The translations under genes were made by a program, and so were the position numbers. Under the pieces are notes generated by a model that saw only the letters and a list, made by a program, of their open reading frames with translations, was not told where the DNA came from and did not search any database. A DNA stretch of 45,521 nucleotides from Clostridiales bacterium (lineage in GTDB: Bacteria; Bacillota; Clostridia; Christensenellales; Aristaeellaceae), in contig JAHZHX010000008.1 of the NCBI GenBank assembly GCA_019420065.1, forward strand, positions 3,583 through 49,103. Reading direction: 5' to 3'. Positions 39,847-45,521 of the stretch are shown here, piece after piece. Every line of letters begins with the position of its first letter. The first letter of the stretch is position 1.

Positions 39847-40716
39847 ATGAAGCTTTCCAAAGGTGAAAAAGTCTATGTGGCCATCCTGAATGTGCTGACG
39901 ATTCTGTGCGGCTTGATTTGTCTTTTGCCGGTGCTGAATGTGTTTGCACGTTCGCTCAGCTCTGTTCCCGCCGTGGCGGGCGGCAAGGTATGGTTCTGGC
40001 CGGTGCAGTTTAATCCGGAGGGCTGGAAGTATATTTTGCAGCGCACCAGCTTCCTGGGCTCCATGGGCAACTCGGTCATCAACACGCTTGCCGGTACGCT
40101 GATGTCGGTGTTCATCACGGTGCTGACCGCGTATTCGCTTTCCAGGTCTTATCTGCGCGGACGGAAATTTTTCATTTACCTGTATGTGTTTATGATGATT
40201 TTCAACGCAGGTATTTTGCCTAATTATTTTCAGATCAAAAGCTACGGCATGCTCAATACGCGCTGGGCGCTGATCCTGCCGGCGCTGATTAGCCCCTATA
40301 ACACCTTTGTGCTCAAGGGCGGTTTTGAAAGCGTGCCGGACAGCCTGGAAGAAGCGGCACGAATTGACGGCGCCTCCTTTACAAGAATTCTTTGTTCTGT
40401 TATAATTCCTGTGACAAAGGCTTCCATTGCCACGATTGTTATTTTTACAGCCGTGTCCTACTGGAATCGCTATTTCGACGCGCTGATGTATATCACCAAG
40501 CAGAAAATGAAGCCTGCGGCGCTCCTGCTGTATGAAATGATTAAGCTTTCCAACATGGAAGAGGGCATGGGCGAGGTTGAGTTGGCGGCCGTTGTCTCCC
40601 CGGATATTAAAAATGCCAGCATTGTTGTGCTGACGGTCATTCCCATCCTGATGATTTATCCCTTTATGCAGCGCTATTTTGTGAAGGGAGTCATGGTGGG
40701 CTCCGTGAAAGGGTAA
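39847..40716 (+). CDS. YtcP/MalG-type ABC sugar transporter permease
   Basis: 289 residues, six predicted TM helices. EAA loop SLEEAARIDGASFTRILCSV and the conserved ending RYFVKGVMVGSVKG are typical of the YtcP branch. AAGGGGGTG (39834-39842) precedes ATG 39847. It forms the translocation channel with the LplB-type protein encoded just upstream. A glycerophosphodiester phosphodiesterase gene follows after 15 bp, probably on the same transcript. Confidence 0.9.
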   Translation: MKLSKGEKVYVAILNVLTILCGLICLLPVLNVFARSLSSVPAVAGGKVWFWPVQFNPEGWKYILQRTSFLGSMGNSVINTLAGTLMSVFITVLTAYSLSRSYLRGRKFFIYLYVFMMIFNAGILPNYFQIKSYGMLNTRWALILPALISPYNTFVLKGGFESVPDSLEEAARIDGASFTRILCSVIIPVTKASIATIVIFTAVSYWNRYFDALMYITKQKMKPAALLLYEMIKLSNMEEGMGEVELAAVVSPDIKNASIVVLTVIPILMIYPFMQRYFVKGVMVGSVKG

Positions 40717-40731
40717 GGAGCAGAGGAGAGT

Positions 40732-41475
40732 ATGAGGGAACTTTTTGATACGGTGCAAACGATTGCATGCCCGCGCTATGTCAGCCATCGCGGTTTTCAA
40801 CCCCTGGCGCCGGCCAATTCATTGCCTTCGTTCATGTATGCCGGTTATTTGCGGCAGTGGGCGATTGAAACGGACGTACATATGACACGCGACGGCATAC
40901 TGGTATGCTGCCACAATGATACCGTGGATGCTACCTATGATGGAACGGGAGCAATCCGCGAAATGAGCTGGGCAGAACTGAGCAAGCTGCGTATGAACCA
41001 GGGCAACCGGTTGGATTGTCTGACGGATGGGCAGAAGCGCATGCCGCTTTTTTCAGAGTATTTGGCCATTTGCAAGCACCATGGCAGCATTCCGTTCATT
41101 GAGATGAAAACAAATGATGCGGAGCTGGTAGTGAAGGCGGTGCATGATGCCGGTTTGGAAGAGGAAGAGGTCATTATCAGCGCCGGTGGCCTGGAAAAGC
41201 TGGAGAATGTGCGCCGGTATACGAAAAGGACGTTCATCCATTTGATTTTTGCCAAACCGGAGGAAGTGGAAACGCTCGCTTCTCTTGGCAACGCCGGCCT
41301 GTCCTGGAAGTTTGCCGATCCGGATGAGTGCCCGCCGGAGATGATCGCTATGGCGCATGACGCGGGGCTGAAGGTTTGCCTGCGCGCAGGCGATAGTGTG
41401 GAAAGCGTCAAGAAGATGCTGGCCATGGGCTGCGATTATGTTCCTACAAACTGCATGCATGGCGAGTTGGAATAA
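40732..41475 (+). CDS. Glycerophosphodiester phosphodiesterase (cytoplasmic, short form)
   Basis: 247 residues, GDPD TIM barrel. Catalytic and metal-binding motifs are in the expected order: HRG at 19-21, PANS at 27-30 (usual EN replaced by AN), ETDVHMTRDG (E46, D48) and CHND (H61). IEMKTN contributes the later Glu. It hydrolyses glycerophosphodiesters to glycerol-3-phosphate and an alcohol. There is no signal peptide. GGAGAG precedes ATG 40732. As the last gene of a glycan transporter operon it may act on phosphodiester-substituted imported glycans, or simply on lipid headgroups; this is inference. Confidence 0.88.
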   Translation: MRELFDTVQTIACPRYVSHRGFQPLAPANSLPSFMYAGYLRQWAIETDVHMTRDGILVCCHNDTVDATYDGTGAIREMSWAELSKLRMNQGNRLDCLTDGQKRMPLFSEYLAICKHHGSIPFIEMKTNDAELVVKAVHDAGLEEEEVIISAGGLEKLENVRRYTKRTFIHLIFAKPEEVETLASLGNAGLSWKFADPDECPPEMIAMAHDAGLKVCLRAGDSVESVKKMLAMGCDYVPTNCMHGELE

Positions 41476-41487
41476 GAGAGCGTAATA

Positions 41488-41526
41488 AAATCGGTGATAC
41501 GCGTCTATGTGTATCACCGATTTTTT
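41488..41526 (+). terminator. Terminator of the LplB/YtcP-GDPD operon
   Basis: AAATCGGTGATAC (41488-41500) pairs perfectly with GTATCACCGATTT (41511-41523), 10-nt loop, with six T at 41521-41526. Confidence 0.92.
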
Positions 41527-41538
41527 GCCGCTGAAAAG

Positions 41539-41571
41539 GGGGAGAGAGCCTTGCAAAAAGACGCTCTCCCC
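41539..41571 (-). terminator. Minus-strand terminator of the second sugar transporter operon
   Basis: GGGGAGAG (41539-41546) and CTCTCCCC (41564-41571) form an 8-bp stem. On the minus strand the stem is followed by CTTTTC, downstream of the stop of the gene ending at 41593. Confidence 0.6.
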
Positions 41572-41592
41572 ATGTTTTTGCGCTTTCGTGGA

Positions 41593-42996
41593 TTATCCTT
41601 TCAAGCCGCCGCGGGCAACACCGCGCAGGATCTGCTTGCGGGCAAAGAGGAAAAGAATAATCATGGGCAGGACAACAACGGTGGACGCGGCCATAATCAA
41701 TTCCTGGTATGAGCCGGCCTCGGTTGTGAAGGCGTACAGTCCGAAGGGCAGGGTGCGCTTGGGTGTGGATTTAATGACCAGCAGCGGCCACATGAAGCTG
41801 TTCCAGGAGGCCAGGGCATTCAGCAGCACTACGGTGACCAGCGACGGACGGCCGATCGGCACCATGATCTTCCACAGGTAATGCCAGTTGGAGCAGCCGT
41901 CAACGCGCGCGGACCAGTACAGGCTGTCCGGAATGGATGCGAAGAAGTTTCGCATGATATAGGTATAGAAAATCGAGGAAATAAAGGGGAAAACCAGCGC
42001 TGCCAGGCTATCGTTCAGGTTCAGATGGATGATGGTGGAATAGTTGGTGATAACCAGCATCTCAAAGGGCAGCATCATCATGCTCAGCAATGCGGAGAAA
42101 ATGAATTCGCGGCCGGGAAACTTGAGACGGGAGAAGGCGAAGGCGGCCAGAATAGTGGTGAAGGTAACAACCGCTACGCTGCAAATGCACACAATGACGG
42201 AGTTCAGAAAATATGTTGCAAAGGGCGCCTGCTTGAAGGCGATGCGGTAGTTATCAATGTTGAGAAAATTGCCAGGAATGAATTCCGGAGGGAAACGGCT
42301 GATTTCCACGCGGGTTTTGAAGGAAGAAGAGATCATCCAATAGAACGGGAATACCATGATGACTGCGCCGACGATCAAAAGCAGATACAGCAGGAACTGG
42401 CTGATGACATGTTTGGTGCGGTAACTGTGATTGAGCATCAGACCGCAAATCAGCAAGGCGGTGCCGAGCACAATGAGCGCATAAAAGAGCGCGCGGGGAA
42501 GATTGACGCCCGACGTGCCGGTGCCTAACGCGGCCGTGTATTCAGTCAGCTCAGATTGCCGTTTGTACAAATTTCCCAGCTGATTCTGCAGGTTGTTCAG
42601 CGTTGTTACTTCATTTTCGATACCATCGATGGAAACGAGATGGCGGATTGAATTATAGGCGTCGCTGCTCAGCGGCTGGCTGTCAGCGATTTCGGCTTCA
42701 ATACGCGCGAGCAGGCTAAGGCGCTCGCTGTATTTCGCTGACTGCGCTTCAGAAATGCCATCCAGTGCCAGCCTGCCGTTGTAGTAGGAGCGCAATTCAT
42801 CCGAGCGGGAAGCAATCATCCGATAGGCGTTGGCAATATCCCGTTCGCACTGAGCAATGGCCGCCTGGCGGGTCTCGTCAGTCTGTACGGTCATGTTCTG
42901 CGTGTAAAGCATGCCAAACAGCGAGCCAAGAAAGAGAATGCAGCCTGCAGCAAGCAATAATGTGCCCATGCGCAGGGCATTTTTGTTATTTTTCAT
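41593..42996 (-). CDS. MalG-type ABC transporter permease with extra N-terminal extracytoplasmic domain
   Basis: 467 residues, ~180 longer than normal MalG-type permeases. The extra part is a TM helix (~10-33), a ~130-residue charged helical region outside the membrane (IAQCERDIANAYRMIASRSD, YSERLSLLARIEAEIADS, NEVTTLNNLQNQLGNLYKRQ) and a second helix (~168-188). After it comes an ordinary six-helix MalG core with the EAA region PDSLYWSARVDGCSNWHYLW and the ending RGVARGGLKG. ATG 42996 has AAGGAG (43005-43010) at 8-9 bases; ATG 43002 is too close. Partner of the MalF-type gene upstream, which has a similar extension. Confidence 0.88.
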   Translation of the reverse strand: MKNNKNALRMGTLLLAAGCILFLGSLFGMLYTQNMTVQTDETRQAAIAQCERDIANAYRMIASRSDELRSYYNGRLALDGISEAQSAKYSERLSLLARIEAEIADSQPLSSDAYNSIRHLVSIDGIENEVTTLNNLQNQLGNLYKRQSELTEYTAALGTGTSGVNLPRALFYALIVLGTALLICGLMLNHSYRTKHVISQFLLYLLLIVGAVIMVFPFYWMISSSFKTRVEISRFPPEFIPGNFLNIDNYRIAFKQAPFATYFLNSVIVCICSVAVVTFTTILAAFAFSRLKFPGREFIFSALLSMMMLPFEMLVITNYSTIIHLNLNDSLAALVFPFISSIFYTYIMRNFFASIPDSLYWSARVDGCSNWHYLWKIMVPIGRPSLVTVVLLNALASWNSFMWPLLVIKSTPKRTLPFGLYAFTTEAGSYQELIMAASTVVVLPMIILFLFARKQILRGVARGGLKG

Positions 42997-43013
42997 TTGC
43001 ATGCACTCCTTTC

Positions 43014-44564
43014 TCAATCATATTTCCATTTGCGCTGCACAAAGCGTTGCAGCATGGTGAACAGGAAGATGAACACAAACAGAATCAGCGAGGCGGCGGC
43101 GGCGCGACCGTATTCCAAGCTGGTATTGATCTGCTCATAGATGTAATAGGTCATGGTGTACATGTTGTACATCGGACCAGGGTAGCCTGAGAAGAGAATG
43201 ATGACAGAGTTGAATACCTTGAAAGCGGAAATGCTGTTGATGATCAGCACCAGGCCGATGGTGGGGGAGAGCAACGGCACCGTGATACGGAAGAAAATGC
43301 GTTTGGCGCGCGCACCGTCCACCTTGGCAACGGTATAATAGCTATCGTCAATATTTTGCAGGCCGGACAGCATCAGGATAATGGTAAAAGGAAGCGAATC
43401 CCAGATGCCGTAGATCACCATGACCGCCATGGAGTACGCCGCGTCGTTGAGCCAGGAAATTTTGCTTACGTCTACCAGCGACAGCAACCAGTTGATGATG
43501 CCGTAGTTTTCGTGGAACATGAATTTCCATACCAGGCCGACCGCGGTGGCGGAGGTCACCATGGGCAGGAAATATGCGGTCTGGAACAGTGCGCGCAGCT
43601 TGATTTTCTGATTGAGAAGATAAGCCAGCACGATGGAGATCGCGGTGGAGATCGGCACGGTCAGCAAAACATAGAGGAACGTGTTGCCTACCGCCTGCGG
43701 CAGCTTGGTATTGACGCCGTAAAGCACATCCCGGAAGTTGCCAAGGCCCCACCCCGCGAATTCACCCGTTAGCTTATAGCGCTCCTGGAAGGCCATGATG
43801 AATACGCGCACCATCGGATAGAGGGTAAAGACAATCACGCCAAAGAAGAAAGGCATCAGATAGTCCAATGGCTCGATGATATCATTGACCTTCTTGGCAA
43901 AGTCGGCGCCGCTGCAGAATTGCGTGACGCCCATAAAAATGCCAAATACCAGGCATAATGCGCCAACTATCAGCATGAGCGGGCTGTAAAACATGGTAAA
44001 ATAGTTTTTGGACCCGCGGGTAAGCCCCTTGCGCACATCATTCGTGGAAAGACTATCGATATGGGAAGCGGTTTCTTCAAGCACGGCGGCGACCATGCTG
44101 TCGTGCTGTTCTGCCAGCGTCTGCGAAACCGCTGTCTTGAGCGCAGCCTGATCCTCGTTATCGTCGCTGAGCTTGGAGACGGCCGCCTCGGAAAGAATGC
44201 TGATGATATGCTCGGCAACCGCGCGTTCCTCGGCTCCTTCGGAGAGCATGCTGGACGCTTCGGCGCGCACGGAGCGCGTTTTGGTGGACAGACCGTTGGA
44301 GATGCGTGAGCGCAGCGTATTGGACGCCAGCGATTCCGCCGTGGTTTTTACCAGCGTCGTGGTCTGGCTGATGAGCATATCGGTGCGCTGAGCGGCAATG
44401 CGCTCGTCGGTGATTTTGTGCAGCTGCACGGCGCCGGTGACGCCCAGCGCCAGCAGCGCAACTCCCAGCAGGGTGAAAAGAATGAAATGGAACAGGATCC
44501 GGCGGCCTCTCCGCCGTTGGCGGGGCTTGTCAAACGGCCCGCTGAAAGCGATTTTCTGGGTCAT
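43014..44564 (-). CDS. MalF-type ABC transporter permease with extra N-terminal extracytoplasmic domain
   Basis: 516 residues, about 220 longer than usual. A basic start (KPRQRRRGRR) leads to a TM helix (~27-48), then a ~130-residue helical extracytoplasmic region rich in Ser, Ala and Glu (TTLVKTTAESLASNTLRSRI, RAEASSMLSEGAEERAVAEH), a second helix (~195-215), and then the standard six-helix MalF core (PLDYLMPFFFGVIVFTLYPM; EAA region DDSYYTVAKVDGARAKRIFF). ATG 44564 overlaps the ATPase stop as ATGA, which fixes the start and shows coupling. The 3' end is 17 bp before the next permease. The ligand is not known; the binding-protein gene is not in the window. Confidence 0.88.
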   Translation of the reverse strand: MTQKIAFSGPFDKPRQRRRGRRILFHFILFTLLGVALLALGVTGAVQLHKITDERIAAQRTDMLISQTTTLVKTTAESLASNTLRSRISNGLSTKTRSVRAEASSMLSEGAEERAVAEHIISILSEAAVSKLSDDNEDQAALKTAVSQTLAEQHDSMVAAVLEETASHIDSLSTNDVRKGLTRGSKNYFTMFYSPLMLIVGALCLVFGIFMGVTQFCSGADFAKKVNDIIEPLDYLMPFFFGVIVFTLYPMVRVFIMAFQERYKLTGEFAGWGLGNFRDVLYGVNTKLPQAVGNTFLYVLLTVPISTAISIVLAYLLNQKIKLRALFQTAYFLPMVTSATAVGLVWKFMFHENYGIINWLLSLVDVSKISWLNDAAYSMAVMVIYGIWDSLPFTIILMLSGLQNIDDSYYTVAKVDGARAKRIFFRITVPLLSPTIGLVLIINSISAFKVFNSVIILFSGYPGPMYNMYTMTYYIYEQINTSLEYGRAAAASLILFVFIFLFTMLQRFVQRKWKYD

Positions 44565-45521
44565 ACGTAGCGTACCCCCGAATCGCGGTCGAACACGAAC
44601 ACGCCGCGGTTTTTCGTTCCCAGGCATACGGTCTGACCAATCTGAAGGCCTTCTTCCAGGTCAATGTATGCGCGGAAGGCCTGTTCGCCAAACAGGAAAG
44701 AAGCCATTTCTTCTTTGCCGGTTTTGAATACGCCTGTTACGGTGCAGCGAAGCGTTTCAGGAGCGTTGTCGGGCTGCACGGTGAAGCTTTCGCTGCGGAT
44801 GGAAAGGTTGACCTTCGCGCCGTTCGGCACATTTTTGAACATGGAAAGCTGCGCGCTGGCTTTGCCGTCCAGCGTGGTGAATACGCCGTTATTGATCGTG
44901 CCGGGAATATTGTTGATGGGCGGATTACCCAAAAAGTCAGCGACAAACTGGTTGGCGGGGCTGTCGTAAAGCACCTGGGGCTTATCGTATTGCTGAAGCA
45001 CGCCGTCGCGCATCAGCACAATATTGTCAGAGATGGCCATAGCCTCATCCTGGTCATGGGTCACAAAGATGGTGGTTACCTGCGTCTGGAGCTGGATACG
45101 GCGGATCTCCTCACGCATTTCCAGGCGCAGACGCGCATCCAGATTGGACAGCGGCTCGTCCAGAAGCAGCAGGCGCGGCTCCTTGACCAGCGCGCGGGCA
45201 ATGGCAACGCGCTGCTGCTGGCCGCCCGACAGCTCCTTGGGCTTGCGGTTGAGCAGCATGTCAACGTGAACCAGCTTGGCCATTTCGGTGGCGCGGCGCA
45301 CGCGCTCATCCTTGGGAACGCGCTTGATTTCCAGCGGGAAGCAGATGTTTTCCAGCACTGTCATGTGCGGATAAAGGGCATAATTCTGGAATACAAGGCC
45401 GATGCCGCGCTCCTCAGGGGGGAGCTTGGTCACGTTGTCGTCATCAAAAAAAATGTCGCCTTCCGTAACCGGGATAATACCGGACAGCATATTGAGGATG
45501 GTGGATTTGCCGCAGCCGGAG
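44561..45521 (-). CDS. MsmX/UgpC-type ABC transporter ATP-binding protein (5' end outside window)
   Basis: Only the last ~319 residues are present; the frame is open to the window end, where the Walker A motif (SGCGKST) begins. Q-loop LVFQNYALYPHMTVLENI, signature LSGGQQQRVAIARAL, Walker B LLLLDEP, D-loop SNLDARL and H-loop VTHDQDEA are all intact. After ~residue 200 of this fragment comes a TOBE-type regulatory domain (NLSIRSESFTVQPDN, LEEGLQIGQTVCLGTKN). This is the sugar-importer ATPase class known to serve several permease pairs. It is coupled to the MalF-type gene by an ATGA overlap, and is the only ATPase of this class in the window. Confidence 0.95.
   Translation of the reverse strand, partial: SGCGKSTILNMLSGIIPVTEGDIFFDDDNVTKLPPEERGIGLVFQNYALYPHMTVLENICFPLEIKRVPKDERVRRATEMAKLVHVDMLLNRKPKELSGGQQQRVAIARALVKEPRLLLLDEPLSNLDARLRLEMREEIRRIQLQTQVTTIFVTHDQDEAMAISDNIVLMRDGVLQQYDKPQVLYDSPANQFVADFLGNPPINNIPGTINNGVFTTLDGKASAQLSMFKNVPNGAKVNLSIRSESFTVQPDNAPETLRCTVTGVFKTGKEEMASFLFGEQAFRAYIDLEEGLQIGQTVCLGTKNRGVFVFDRDSGVRYV

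Noticed and set aside
1..45521. Search for CRISPR arrays, insertion sequences, integrase or phage genes, rRNA and tRNA
   Set aside because: No evenly spaced repeats, transposase motifs or RNA-gene signatures were seen by eye. Small or divergent elements could have been missed without computation.

Overview
The window reads as chromosomal DNA of a Bacillota (Clostridia-type) bacterium of moderately high GC. The reasons are strong AGGAGG-type ribosome binding sites, TTGaca/TATaaT promoters with 17-bp spacers, and gene families typical of gut Clostridia: a Bce-type peptide-sensing module, PadR with a HAAS/DUF4097 protein, a long PRPP-synthetase paralogue, YgiQ radical SAM, LplB/YtcP sugar permeases and AraC regulators. 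The closer assignment, perhaps a Christensenellales-like gut commensal, is inference. No rRNA, tRNA, CRISPR array, phage or insertion sequence was seen. Both ends cut genes.

Region 1 (1-12683): the tail of a Bce-type sensor kinase and a BceAB-like ABC pair end at a strong terminator. Then comes the most unusual locus of the window: two tandem paralogues that each fuse a secreted beta-propeller to an ABC-type solute-binding domain, two MalF/MalG-type permeases, an HlyD/MacA-like adaptor and a MacB-core-like membrane protein. No ATPase is encoded among these six genes. Region 2 (12693-20485): a PHP phosphoesterase with a NahK-like sugar kinase, a two-gene ABC-2 exporter with a YgiQ-type radical SAM gene, and a PadR/HAAS-DUF4097 module with a large palindromic operator over its promoter. 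Region 3 (20469-27606): feoAB on the minus strand, diverging from a secreted Ig-like protein; then a PRPP-synthetase paralogue, two small membrane-associated proteins, an amidohydrolase, and a structured gene-free stretch with two terminators. Region 4 (27616-34692): a membrane-anchored tandem-repeat protein, an MMPL/RND transporter, thymidine kinase, a two-domain SGNH esterase, a VanY-like protein that has lost all three expected zinc ligands, and a Crp/Fnr regulator.

Region 5 (34701-45521) is carbohydrate-centred. A sulfatase and an AraC regulator diverge from a solute-binding protein, two LplB/YtcP-type permeases and a glycerophosphodiester phosphodiesterase. AraC-like direct repeats sit just upstream of the transporter promoter. 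On the minus strand follows a second transporter: a MsmX/UgpC-type ATPase (cut by the window end) and two permeases that both carry an unusual N-terminal TM-helical domain-TM extension.

The window holds three pairs of sugar-type permeases but only one matching ATPase, which suggests a shared energising subunit. None of the three solute-binding proteins has a lipobox.
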